Source: Bacteroidia bacterium (GTDB taxonomy: Bacteria; Bacteroidota; Bacteroidia; J057). From it: a DNA stretch of 64,000 bases. Positions within the stretch are counted from its first letter, which is position 1, and the number at the start of each line of letters is the position of its first letter. Under the pieces are notes generated by a model. That model ran no database searches. It saw only the letters and a list, made by a program, of their open reading frames with translations, and was not told where the DNA came from. The stretch is taken from positions 1 through 64,000 of the forward strand of contig JALEFZ010000052.1 of the NCBI GenBank assembly GCA_022760475.1, given 5' to 3'. The position numbers and the translations under genes were made by a program. Positions 6,944 to 15,276 of this stretch are shown in pieces.

Positions 6944-9187
6944 TCAGTGGAAAATGATCTTCTGGTTATCTATAGGGAAACCCTGCTGACGCATCTGAAG
7001 GATGTAAACACCAGCAGATACTGAAGGTATTTCCAATTCGAAAGGCTGATCCTCAGAGACAGGCTTCAATACCCAATTTGCAAGCTCTCTGCCCTGAAGG
7101 TCCAATAAGTTTAATTCAGCAACCTGATTCTTTAGGTTGAATAAGTTAACCTTTAACCTTGCTTCTGATGAACTCAAGTAATTGTCCACATTGAAGTAGT
7201 TCTCGTCAGAAAAAAGGACCTCTACCAAAGGTGAATGGCTAAAGCGCCCATCAAAATCTACCTGCTTGATGCGATATACCTGAGAGCCTGGCTTAGGGTC
7301 GCGGTCTACGAAAGAGTAATTCTGAACCTGAGTAGTGTTGCCCGCTCCTTTTACTTGAGCTAGAGGAACAAACAAATCCCCGGATTTTTTCTCAACCACA
7401 AATTTATCATTGTTTACCTCAGTTGCAGTCCCCCAGGTGATCTCAATGTTGTTGGCTCTTTGTTTGCCATCCACATACAGCCACTCTACAGGTAGCGAAT
7501 TTTCAGCAGCCTGGGCAGCCTGATTGGCATTTACAATTCCAAAACCGAACTCATTTGAGAATGTCACACCATTGACCAAAGATGTATTCTGTACCAAAAT
7601 GCTATTTACATCATTAGCATTGAGGTCAGGATTGATTGAAAGTACCAAGGCAGCCACTCCAGATACTGTAGCAGAAGAGGAGGAAGTTCCCCCAAACCAC
7701 ATGGTGTAATTTCTATTGAGATAATTCAAGGTAGAGGTAGTATCTGTGTTATATCCCAGATTACCCATACGATCAATTACAGAGATGTTGTTTAAAGTTT
7801 TATCTGGTGAAGATACTGACACAAGGTCAAGTTCAGCTCCATATCTTGCATAGTCAGGTAAAAGGCCTCTCGCAGAGATGGCTCCTACAGTCATAACTTC
7901 ATCCACAGATCCAGGATAATGGATACAGGTAGTTCCTGGCGTACCATCTCTGGTATCTCCACTCGCAAAAACAACCACACAACCTTTTCCATCTCTACCC
8001 CTAATCATGGCGCTATCAATAGCATTTTTAATGGCAGGATAGAAGTTGTCATTCGTGGTACAGAAACTAAATGTCCAGGAGTTGTTTATCACATCCGCTC
8101 CATTTCGCCATGCCCACGAGATTCCGTCTGCAAACTCCGCAGCAGTAGAGAAAAAGATGTTTACATGCACAGGTAAAATTTTCACCTTGGGCGCTACACC
8201 AGCAACTCCAACGTTGTTGTGCGAAGCAGCAATGATACCAGCAACCCCTTGGCCATGGCCATGATCGATGGAGTCGGCAGAAGGTTCTCCAAAAAGAGAT
8301 TGGGTAGGCGTAGAGGTAATCGTACTATATCCTGGCATTACCCTGCTAGGTGTGCCTGTAATGGAATCATTATTCAAATCCTCATGAGCTTCTACACCCT
8401 GATCTACGACCGCTACCACAATTCCCGTGTCTCCCTTGGAAATACACCAAGCCTCAGGCGCATCGATATCGATATCAGCTTCGGCAGCCTGATAGGGATA
8501 GTTGAAAAAGTCAATTCCTCCTTCATTGTGAAGGTAATATTGAACTCCATAATAGGGGTCAGTTGGAGCAGATGGGCAAGCCATCACCTCATTTTTAGCA
8601 CTTGGGCTGGTCAACTGAACTCCCAGATACATGTCCGGGTGAGCATAATGAAACATCTCGCTTTCATACATCTCATTGGCCAACCAAAGAGCCTCCTGAG
8701 CATCTGCGACTTCTACATACTTCAGCCCTCCACCCGTTGTTTTTAATTGGGCATCAGGATAATGAGTATCAAGGATTAAATTGAAAATGCCACTGTCGAA
8801 GTTATCGTTTTCGAGATACATGACCTTTTCTACCAAGAATAGATCTACTCCCTCATCAGAAACCTTTCCCCAGCTAACGCTTTTCAGCTTGCTGGCGTCA
8901 ATCCCAAATTTGCGGAAAAGATTTTCCTGCTTGGTACTTTGCTCTTTGTTGAATTCTACAAAAAACTTGTTGCCCGTCGCTTTTAATGCGGACACTTCGT
9001 CAGCCACTGAGCGAGATAGGTTCCTTTCAAAAGGGGTGGCAACCCTTTCATTGAATTCCAAAAGAAGTCTCTGACGGTTTTCCATCAAATATACCTTCCC
9101 TTCGGGGGTCCAATAGTACTCTGTCTGAGCCGATAGAGAGCCAGAAAAAATGAATACTGCTAGAAGGATTTTAATTAGGAGGCGCAT
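6944..9187 (-). CDS. Secreted subtilisin-like serine protease (S8) with T9SS sorting domain
   Basis: A 747-residue secreted endopeptidase counted from ATG at 9187; the longer frame begins at a TTG. It has a signal peptide (about 1-21) and an N-terminal prodomain-like region. The S8 domain runs about 240-545 with Asp262 (VVAVVDQGVEAHEDL), His311 (DHGHGQGVAGI) and Ser502 (GGTSSSSATVSG). A beta-rich region follows, then a type A T9SS sorting domain in the last 80 residues ending QKIIFH. The catalytic Ser motif is GTSSSSA where GTSMATP is usual. It is expected to be exported, moved across the outer membrane by T9SS and surface-bound or released, probably for protein breakdown. Confidence 0.9.
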   Translation of the reverse strand: MRLLIKILLAVFIFSGSLSAQTEYYWTPEGKVYLMENRQRLLLEFNERVATPFERNLSRSVADEVSALKATGNKFFVEFNKEQSTKQENLFRKFGIDASKLKSVSWGKVSDEGVDLFLVEKVMYLENDNFDSGIFNLILDTHYPDAQLKTTGGGLKYVEVADAQEALWLANEMYESEMFHYAHPDMYLGVQLTSPSAKNEVMACPSAPTDPYYGVQYYLHNEGGIDFFNYPYQAAEADIDIDAPEAWCISKGDTGIVVAVVDQGVEAHEDLNNDSITGTPSRVMPGYSTITSTPTQSLFGEPSADSIDHGHGQGVAGIIAASHNNVGVAGVAPKVKILPVHVNIFFSTAAEFADGISWAWRNGADVINNSWTFSFCTTNDNFYPAIKNAIDSAMIRGRDGKGCVVVFASGDTRDGTPGTTCIHYPGSVDEVMTVGAISARGLLPDYARYGAELDLVSVSSPDKTLNNISVIDRMGNLGYNTDTTSTLNYLNRNYTMWFGGTSSSSATVSGVAALVLSINPDLNANDVNSILVQNTSLVNGVTFSNEFGFGIVNANQAAQAAENSLPVEWLYVDGKQRANNIEITWGTATEVNNDKFVVEKKSGDLFVPLAQVKGAGNTTQVQNYSFVDRDPKPGSQVYRIKQVDFDGRFSHSPLVEVLFSDENYFNVDNYLSSSEARLKVNLFNLKNQVAELNLLDLQGRELANWVLKPVSEDQPFELEIPSVSAGVYILQMRQQGFPIDNQKIIFH

Positions 9188-9386
9188 ATTCAGCAAGAAT
9201 AAGTTATAGTCGATCCTGAGTTAGAATCTGACCAAAATTACGTTTTTTAGAGGGTGAAATACCACGTTTACTCCTCAACGGCCAAACATAAGGCCTAAGT
9301 TGATAAAATTTAGAACGAAGATTGGTCTAAATGTGACATTTGGACAACAGACTATCGAATAAGTTTTTTAGAGGAAACGTATTTTT

Positions 9387-9443
9387 TTAAACTTTACTTT
9401 GTCAAAATACAAAAAACATAATGATTTATTACGTAAAGTTTAA
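9387..9443. repeat. 11-bp inverted repeat with 35-base spacer
   Basis: TTAAACTTTAC at 9387-9397 and GTAAAGTTTAA at 9433-9443 are perfect inverted copies; the right arm overlaps the stop codon of the SGNH gene. There is no T-run after either arm, so a normal intrinsic terminator is not clear. It could be an mRNA-stabilising hairpin or an operator for the downstream protease gene. Confidence 0.4.
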
Positions 9444-10369
9444 TTTTCTATGTTCATAATTACCCCATTCAGATAGGAAGTAAACTTGCGCGCCCCCTCT
9501 TTGCCAAGATGATTGGCGTCCATGAAATCAGCACGCTCATAATCAGGTGATTCGGTGAGGTTCAAATAGGGAATATCGTTGACTCTGGCGAGTGAATCTG
9601 TTGTATTAACCATAAAGTCATATCTACTTTTTTTCATTTCTTTTTGGTAACTCTTATGCATGGGAGTAGAAACCAACACAGGAATCACATCAAATTTTTT
9701 ACAAACAGAAATAATGCTATCCAAAAGTGCCACATTATGGCTATGCAAAGATTCATCGTAAAACTGGTTGTGATAGGTACCCGATTGAATCCCATTATTT
9801 ATAAGTTGAGCAGTAGTCATGCTATCGTCCCAGAAGTACCAACCATCTTTGTTGAATTCCACCAGGGTATCCTGTCCCTTAAAATAGCGCATACTCCTAT
9901 CCACCGACCGTTTTACGGTGAGGAGAGATACAAGGCTGTAATTTTCCGGTTCATACCACTTCGTGAAGGCATTGGAACCAAAAAAATGCTTGAAATAGTA
10001 GGTTTTATTGTAAATGCCATCAAAAAGGTAGGCTTCAGATCCGTATGATGGGTAGGAAATGGGATAAATAATGTATTTAAGGGATGGCATTTGCTCCAGA
10101 TACTTCTCCAATAAAAAATAGTCGAAGGTAAATGTCTGGGCAGTATAAGCCAGGTTGAAACTCTTAAGGTCCAGGTATTCGGGATTTACTGCCAAATAAG
10201 AATGAGAACTTCCCAAAACAAGGCATTCCCAATCCCCAAGGCCTGCTTCCAATAGCTCTCGCTTCTGCTTGTAGTCATGTGGCAATTCGCGCTGGAGATA
10301 CTCCAATCCCCCCAACAAAAGAATGATAGGAAGAGCAAATAATGCGAATCTTATAATTATGGATCTCAT
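9440..10369 (-). CDS. SGNH-hydrolase-like membrane-anchored protein, partner of MBOAT
   Basis: A 309-residue protein with one N-terminal TM segment (about 5-22) and a periplasmic SGNH/AlgX-like domain. Block I is LVLGSSHSYLAVNP at about 51-64 (Ser of GSSHS as nucleophile). The late DxxH motif is DANHLGKEGARKF near residue 289. Such proteins move acyl groups delivered by an MBOAT protein onto a cell-surface polymer. It starts 2 bases after the MBOAT stop, so the two are one operon. The acceptor polymer is unknown; no glycosyltransferase lies nearby. Confidence 0.8.
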   Translation of the reverse strand: MRSIIIRFALFALPIILLLGGLEYLQRELPHDYKQKRELLEAGLGDWECLVLGSSHSYLAVNPEYLDLKSFNLAYTAQTFTFDYFLLEKYLEQMPSLKYIIYPISYPSYGSEAYLFDGIYNKTYYFKHFFGSNAFTKWYEPENYSLVSLLTVKRSVDRSMRYFKGQDTLVEFNKDGWYFWDDSMTTAQLINNGIQSGTYHNQFYDESLHSHNVALLDSIISVCKKFDVIPVLVSTPMHKSYQKEMKKSRYDFMVNTTDSLARVNDIPYLNLTESPDYERADFMDANHLGKEGARKFTSYLNGVIMNIEN

Positions 10370-10371
10370 GT

Positions 10372-11814
10372 CTAGAATTGAAAGTAAATAAAGGCTCTAC
10401 GTTCATAGTTAAAATACAGGATCGCAAGCGCAAACCCATAATACAAGGTCCACCTGACCCATACTGGCCATTTACCCACTTGCATGGGATGCTTTTTCTT
10501 ATTGTACATCTGTACCCACTCCATCGCCATAAATATGATCAACCAGGGGAGTTTCCGTAGAAACCTCTCCGGCATTTGAAACAGGCTGGAAGAGAACATT
10601 TTACTGAAATAGAAAAAGGCATATTTTACATTGGGACTCATAAAGAAGACCAGGGCAAAAAGATTCAATGCCCAGGTAATCCCCATTTGTAAAATAGCAG
10701 TTAATGTTCCCTTTACTGTAAAAGGAGGTCGCGTCTGCTGGACATTTGAGCGAAGTTTGGGGAAAAGTAAATATGGAATGTGGTAAAGTCCATGTAAAAA
10801 GCCCCAAATTACAAATGTCCAATTGGCTCCGTGCCACAAACCACTGATGGTGAAGGTTATGATATAGTTTCGGATGACCTTCCATTTGTTGGTGATCATT
10901 TTACCTCCACTGAGAGAAAGGAATACATAGTCCCTAAACCATGTTGTGAGGGAGATGTGCCACCTTCTCCAGAAATCCAGTATATCCCTTGCGAAATAAG
11001 GATAGTTGAAATTTCGCATTAGGTTGAAGCCCAATAATCTCGCTGTACCGATGGCGATGTCCGAATAACCAGAAAAGTCGCCATACAACTGGAAGGCAAA
11101 AAACAGGACTCCCATCAATAAAACCGCTCCCGAATATGATTCAGGATCTGAGATGATCCAACCGACAACTTCTCCCAGGGTATCTGCAACCAGAACTTTT
11201 TTGAACAAACCCCAAAGTATTTGCCGAAGGCCATCTTTGGCTTTCTGGGGGTCAAATTTCCTTCCCTTGTGAAATTGAGGCATGAGGTTGGACGCCCTTT
11301 CGATAGGTCCGGCAATCAACTGTGGGAAAAAACTCACGAAAGCCAGAAAGGAAACCAGGTCATTACTCGCCTTCAGCCTGCCCCTGTAAATATCAATGCT
11401 GTAACTAAGGGTTTGGAAGGTATAGAAACTGATACCTACAGGAAGGATGATCCGCAATGTTCGGTCTGACATTTCATATCCAAAGGCACGAAACATCTCT
11501 ATAAAACTGTCTACGAAAAAGCCATAGTATTTGAAAAAGCCCAGCAATCCAATATTGACCACCAGGGAAATGGCCAACCATGCCTTCTTTTTGCCCTTGT
11601 CTTCGGCCTTTTGAATCTGAATTCCTGTATAAAAGTCTGTGAGAGAAGAAATGACAACCAATGAAAGAAAACGCCAATCCCACCAGCCATAAAAGAAATA
11701 ACTGGCGCCCAATATGAGGAGGTTTTGCCACTTCAATCTTCCCTGGAAAACAAACCAGTAAAGCGCAAAAACCAGCAAGTAAAAAGCACCAAATTCAAAG
11801 GTGTTGTATAACAT
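10372..11814 (-). CDS. MBOAT family O-acyltransferase (AlgI/DltB-like)
   Basis: A 480-residue polytopic membrane protein. It contains the AlgI-type signatures RNFNYPYFARDILDFWRRWH (about 265-285) and SGLWHGANWTFVIWGFLHG (about 325-343), whose conserved His is the MBOAT catalytic residue. It also has LPVGISFYTFQTLSY (about 125-139) and LIAGPIERAS. It is predicted to carry acetyl or another acyl group across the inner membrane for transfer to an exported glycan by the downstream SGNH protein. No alginate biosynthesis genes are present, so the symbol algI is withheld. Confidence 0.9.
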   Translation of the reverse strand: MLYNTFEFGAFYLLVFALYWFVFQGRLKWQNLLILGASYFFYGWWDWRFLSLVVISSLTDFYTGIQIQKAEDKGKKKAWLAISLVVNIGLLGFFKYYGFFVDSFIEMFRAFGYEMSDRTLRIILPVGISFYTFQTLSYSIDIYRGRLKASNDLVSFLAFVSFFPQLIAGPIERASNLMPQFHKGRKFDPQKAKDGLRQILWGLFKKVLVADTLGEVVGWIISDPESYSGAVLLMGVLFFAFQLYGDFSGYSDIAIGTARLLGFNLMRNFNYPYFARDILDFWRRWHISLTTWFRDYVFLSLSGGKMITNKWKVIRNYIITFTISGLWHGANWTFVIWGFLHGLYHIPYLLFPKLRSNVQQTRPPFTVKGTLTAILQMGITWALNLFALVFFMSPNVKYAFFYFSKMFSSSLFQMPERFLRKLPWLIIFMAMEWVQMYNKKKHPMQVGKWPVWVRWTLYYGFALAILYFNYERRAFIYFQF

Positions 11815-11966
11815 AAAGGACTATTCCGTATTCAGAGGAAAAATTAGGGTGAGGAAGAACTGAGAAACAGGGGATTATTGTCGAAAGTTGACCATAGAAA
11901 TTTAATTTTTCAGGACAATTTTCCTCATCGGTTAATATCAGGGAAAAAATGGTTGGCCAAAGATCC

Positions 11967-12356
11967 TTACCTGCCCCTGAGGTACATATCCAATATGGGG
12001 AGATCTGCCTCCATCCAATCCAGGTCTACCAATTGTTCGGGATCTAACCATACAATTTTATCATGGTCAGTGTACACAGGCTCTCCACTGACCCATTGGC
12101 AAATAATCGGATAAAGCCTTACCACCTTATAAGGATAGGCATGGACAACTTCGGGTAGGCGCTGAACAATTCTGATTTGAATGGCTAACTCTTCGAATAT
12201 TTCTCTAATCAAGGCACTTTCTGCGGTTTCAAACGGGTCGAGTTTCCCCCCTGGAAATTCCCACTTACCTGCATAGGGCTTGTGAGAGGCCTTTCTGGCA
12301 GCAAGCACCTTCCCCTCCCTTTCGATGATTCCACAACTTACATCGATCATTTTCAT
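11967..12356 (-). CDS. mutT: Nudix hydrolase, MutT-type 8-oxo-dGTP diphosphatase
   Basis: A 129-residue Nudix enzyme with box GGKLDPFETAESALIREIFE continuing ELAI (about 36-59). This matches GX5EX7REUXEEXGU with Ala in place of the final Gly. The N-terminal DVSCGIIEREGKVLAARKA and WEFPGGK are typical of MutT, which clears oxidised dGTP and prevents AT to CG mutations. It is a single gene; assignment to MutT rather than another small Nudix enzyme rests on length and the WEFPGGK motif. Confidence 0.82.
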   Translation of the reverse strand: MKMIDVSCGIIEREGKVLAARKASHKPYAGKWEFPGGKLDPFETAESALIREIFEELAIQIRIVQRLPEVVHAYPYKVVRLYPIICQWVSGEPVYTDHDKIVWLDPEQLVDLDWMEADLPILDMYLRGR

Positions 12357-12443
12357 TCTTTTTCCACCTTCTGAAATTATATGATGTCTTTAGCATGTCA
12401 ACTGCCGCGAAGGCAGCAATATGTTAGTCTACCATTGTTTCCA

Positions 12444-12470
12444 GGGAGTCCGATCAATCATCGGACTCCC
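12444..12470 (-). terminator. Hairpin after the 124-residue gene
   Basis: A perfect 11-bp stem GGGAGTCCGAT / ATCGGACTCCC with a 5-base loop, starting 4 bases beyond the stop of the minus-strand gene. There is no T-run on the minus strand, so it may be a Rho-dependent end or an mRNA 3' hairpin. Confidence 0.5.
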
Positions 12471-12474
12471 CTAT

Positions 12475-12849
12475 TTATTCTACAGCCTTAGTCTCACTCA
12501 ACTCATTCTCAAACTTCTTCAAGATCTCGTCAGGATCTTGCCCTACCTTTCTCAATTCCAGCAAGGCTTGCAAAGTTAGAGAGGTCAAACCAGGAATCGG
12601 TAATAGACCCGTAATCTTGTAGCGTTTCTTAAGCTCCATTTTATTTTTGGCCAATAGAGACGAAATAATCCATTCTATAATCTCCTCCACCACAATAGAT
12701 GAACCAAAACTTGGTATGGCCAGGGCAATCTCTGCCGTTGAAAGGGCAACATCAATGCCTGAAGAAATGGCCATCAGGGTATATAGCCTTCTTTTATATC
12801 GTTTTAGAATGTCCTTTTCCTGTTGGGTTAAAGCGGGTTTGTCTGCCAT
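12475..12849 (-). CDS. Hypothetical protein with hydrophobic centre
   Basis: A 124-residue protein with a charged N-terminus and a moderately hydrophobic middle (about 27-66: MAISSGIDVALSTAEIALAI and then VVEEIIEWIISSLL). The C-terminal tail is acidic and helical. It may be peripherally membrane-associated. No family recognised. It is transcribed alone and followed by a strong hairpin. Confidence 0.6.
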   Translation of the reverse strand: MADKPALTQQEKDILKRYKRRLYTLMAISSGIDVALSTAEIALAIPSFGSSIVVEEIIEWIISSLLAKNKMELKKRYKITGLLPIPGLTSLTLQALLELRKVGQDPDEILKKFENELSETKAVE

Positions 12850-12972
12850 GATTTGGTTCTATTTGAGGAACAAAATTAAATTTTTTGGACAAAAGTTTGG
12901 TGATCTCGTCATCAAATTATCAATTTGTTCATTCCTCTAGCATAGCAACAATAAATACGTAACTTCGTCAAA

Positions 12973-13455
12973 ATGAACAGTCAATACTTTCAGGATTACA
13001 TGCCAGGCAATGTCTGCTTCGGTTGCGGGAATGAAAATCCCGATGGTCTTCAAATAAAAAGTTTTTGGGAGGGAGAAGAGGCCGTATGTATTTGGGATTC
13101 TGAGAGAAAGTATGAAGGCTGGAAAAACATCACCAATGGAGGCATCCTCGCTACCCTGGTAGACTGCCATTGCATGTGTTCGGCCATGGCTGCTGTTTAT
13201 AAGGCAGAAGGCCGTGGACTTGATTCCTCTCCTGAGTACCGATATGCAACGGGCACCTTGAGCATCAAATACCTGAAACCAACCCCAAATGATAAAACGA
13301 TGGAGCTTAGAGCTACCGTAAGTGAAATCAAAGGGCGAAAGGTGGTCATGCACTGCAAAATCTTTAGCGAAGGAATACAGACCGCAGAAGCTGATGTGAT
13401 CGCCATCCGAGTATTCGAAGGAAAGGCGGATAAAAACAATCCATTTGTCCATTAA
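12973..13455 (+). CDS. Hotdog-fold thioesterase (PaaI-like)
   Basis: A 160-residue hotdog protein. It opens with CFGCGNENPDGLQIKSFWEG (about 15-34), the start used by PaaI-type acyl-CoA thioesterases. ITNGGILATLVDCHCMCSAM (about 56-75) has the hotdog helix with Asp67 in the catalytic region, and LSIKYLKPTPNDKTMELRA follows. It likely hydrolyses an acyl- or aryl-acyl-CoA; the substrate is unknown. It is the first gene of a run (9, 14 and 4 bases apart) with lolD, a GNAT gene and a secreted protein gene. Confidence 0.8.
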   Translation: MNSQYFQDYMPGNVCFGCGNENPDGLQIKSFWEGEEAVCIWDSERKYEGWKNITNGGILATLVDCHCMCSAMAAVYKAEGRGLDSSPEYRYATGTLSIKYLKPTPNDKTMELRATVSEIKGRKVVMHCKIFSEGIQTAEADVIAIRVFEGKADKNNPFVH

Positions 13456-13464
13456 ATTACCCCC

Positions 13465-14112
13465 ATGCTGATTGCAGAAAATATCCATAAATCCTACGGC
13501 AAGGTAGAAGTACTCAAAGGTGTAGACATAAAGTTATCAGAAGGCGAAATTGTGGCCCTGGTGGGTACTTCTGGTGCAGGAAAAAGTACTTTACTTCAAG
13601 TATTAGGGACACTGGACAGCCCAGATCAAGGAAACATCTGGTTTGAGGGGCAAATGATTCACCAATTACCAGAGAAAATGCAGGCCAAATTCAGGAATGA
13701 AAGCCTGGGATTTGTTTTTCAATTTCACCATCTCTTGCCCGAATTTACTGCCCTTGAAAATGTCTGTATACCTGGATGGATAGGCAAGTCTTCCAAAAAT
13801 GAAATTGAAAACAGGGCCAAGGATCTGCTGGACAGACTGGGCCTGAGCCATAGACTTGACCACAAGCCTTCCCAACTTTCGGGTGGAGAGCAACAAAGGG
13901 TTTCCGTGGCCAGAGCCTTGATCAATCAACCCAGGCTGATCCTTGCTGATGAGCCCACCGGTAATCTAGATACCCAAAACAGCCAGGAGCTCTATGACCT
14001 GCTGTTTAGCCTAACCCGCGAAACTGGCGTTGCCTTCCTGGTCGCCACCCACAACATGGCCTTGGCCGAAAAAGCAGATCGAGTCATGCGGATTCAGGAT
14101 GGAATGATTTAA
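13465..14112 (+). CDS. lolD: Lipoprotein-release/MacB-type ABC transporter ATPase (LolD-like)
   Basis: A 215-residue ABC ATPase: Walker A VGTSGAGKST (about 33-42), Q-loop FVFQFHHLLPEFTALENV, signature LSGGEQQRVSVARAL (about 138-152), Walker B LILADEPTGNLD (about 158-169) and H-loop VATHNM. The QFHHLLPEFTALENV and DEPTGNLD forms are typical of LolD/MacB/FtsE-type ATPases, and LolD is the usual annotation in Bacteroidota. It would power LolCE-type extraction of lipoproteins from the inner membrane; the permease is not in this window. Confidence 0.8.
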   Translation: MLIAENIHKSYGKVEVLKGVDIKLSEGEIVALVGTSGAGKSTLLQVLGTLDSPDQGNIWFEGQMIHQLPEKMQAKFRNESLGFVFQFHHLLPEFTALENVCIPGWIGKSSKNEIENRAKDLLDRLGLSHRLDHKPSQLSGGEQQRVSVARALINQPRLILADEPTGNLDTQNSQELYDLLFSLTRETGVAFLVATHNMALAEKADRVMRIQDGMI

Positions 14113-14126
14113 TTTCAAATACAGCC

Positions 14127-14651
14127 ATGAACCTTCAACCCACCTTACAAAACGAGCTTGTTTTGTTGAGGCCCCTTCATATCGATGACAAGGAGGCCAT
14201 GTACCAAGTTGCCAAAGATCCCCTCATTTGGGAGCAACATTCCAATTGGGATCGATACAAAGCGGAAGTTTTTGACAAATTCTTCGAAGAATCCCTCGCA
14301 TCAAAAGGCTGCTTATTGATTTTTGAAAAAGAAGAAAAAAAACTGATCGGCAGTTCTAGATTTAAGAAAAGTCCACTCGACCCCAATGTCCTTGAAATTG
14401 GCTGGTCTTTCCTTGCCAGAGAGTATTGGGGGGGCACCTACAATCGCTCCTTCAAGCAATTGATGCTGGCACATGCGTTTCAATACGTGGACGCTGTCAT
14501 TTTTTATATCGCAAAAGAAAATTTCAGATCTCAAAAAGCTACCCAAAAACTTGGAGGAGAAGCTATCAGTAAAGGTTCATTTGATCACTTGGTCCGAAAT
14601 CCATTAGGTGAGCACACCTATATCATCCTTAAAAGGAAGAAAAAAGCATAA
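14127..14651 (+). CDS. GNAT-family N-acetyltransferase (RimJ/RimL type)
   Basis: A 174-residue acetyltransferase. It starts NELVLLRPLHIDDKEAMYQV, typical of RimJ/L-like GNATs. EIGWSFLAREYWGGTYN covers motif A and precedes the acetyl-CoA-binding helix, and ENFRSQKATQKLGGEAIS is the conserved NxxSxxxxxKLGF-like end. It would acetylate an amino group of a protein N-terminus or a small molecule; the target is unknown. It is co-oriented and closely spaced with lolD. Confidence 0.85.
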   Translation: MNLQPTLQNELVLLRPLHIDDKEAMYQVAKDPLIWEQHSNWDRYKAEVFDKFFEESLASKGCLLIFEKEEKKLIGSSRFKKSPLDPNVLEIGWSFLAREYWGGTYNRSFKQLMLAHAFQYVDAVIFYIAKENFRSQKATQKLGGEAISKGSFDHLVRNPLGEHTYIILKRKKKA

Positions 14652-14655
14652 AGCC

Positions 14656-15183
14656 ATGAAAACAGTTATATTCATACTAACGGGAATTATTTTCTCTGTT
14701 CAATCTGTCCATGCTCAAAGCAATTTCAGATGTTACAGGACTACCTACCATGATGACACAGATTATTTTTGGCAAATAACCATTAAATCATTTGGCAAAA
14801 GCCATAGCCCTGATAGTTTACTTATCCAAAATGATACAATTTCAAGAGATGATTTCACTTTTGAGGTTTGGGAAGGAGATTCAGTCTTCATAGAGCTGGT
14901 CAAAAACTTTGGTGATGAGGAGTTGGATGTCCAAATCAAAGGATCGGCAGAGATGCTATGGGAATGTGCCTTTTGTTCCCCTACCCGCATAAAGAAATTG
15001 GTAGGAGTGGAGAGTAGGTATGCCTTCTGCATGGCTAAAGATGTTCCCCCTTCATTAAAACGCCGTCAAATTCTGATCACATTTGAAAATACTGAGCTCG
15101 TGAAGGATGGTAAGAAATATGAGTTGGAGAAAAGCTGGGCCTTCAAACCTGTGAGAAAAGCATGGCGTTTTGTAGGGAAGTAA
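14656..15183 (+). CDS. Secreted hypothetical protein
   Basis: The start is placed at ATG 14656, 4 bases after the GNAT stop. This begins a clear signal peptide (MKTVIFILTGIIFSVQSVHA, cut before QSNF) and gives 175 residues. The mature part is mostly beta-rich with four Cys, including CAFC. No family recognised. It is the last gene of the thioesterase-lolD-GNAT run. Confidence 0.7.
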   Translation: MKTVIFILTGIIFSVQSVHAQSNFRCYRTTYHDDTDYFWQITIKSFGKSHSPDSLLIQNDTISRDDFTFEVWEGDSVFIELVKNFGDEELDVQIKGSAEMLWECAFCSPTRIKKLVGVESRYAFCMAKDVPPSLKRRQILITFENTELVKDGKKYELEKSWAFKPVRKAWRFVGK

Positions 15184-15276
15184 CGTTTGCCATTCTTCCT
15201 CAAAAAATACTTGTCAAAAAATCGGTTGTTGCAGGACTCATGAATGGGCATATTTGGATGAATCAAACGGATTATC

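Noticed and set aside
8219-8746. 175-codon plus-strand ORF in the protease region
   Set aside because: Antisense to the S8 catalytic domain, which contains all three catalytic residues.
9242-9374. Direct repeat GTTTTTTAGAGG about 120 bases apart
   Set aside because: Only 12 bases, mostly T-run, in an AT-rich gap; chance is likely.
12937-13488. 183-codon minus-strand ORF over the thioesterase gene
   Set aside because: The plus strand encodes a clear hotdog thioesterase; the antisense product has no recognisable fold.
14608-14655. Longer start for the secreted protein after the GNAT gene
   Set aside because: It would place 16 extra residues inside the GNAT gene and spoil the signal peptide; ATG 14656 is better.
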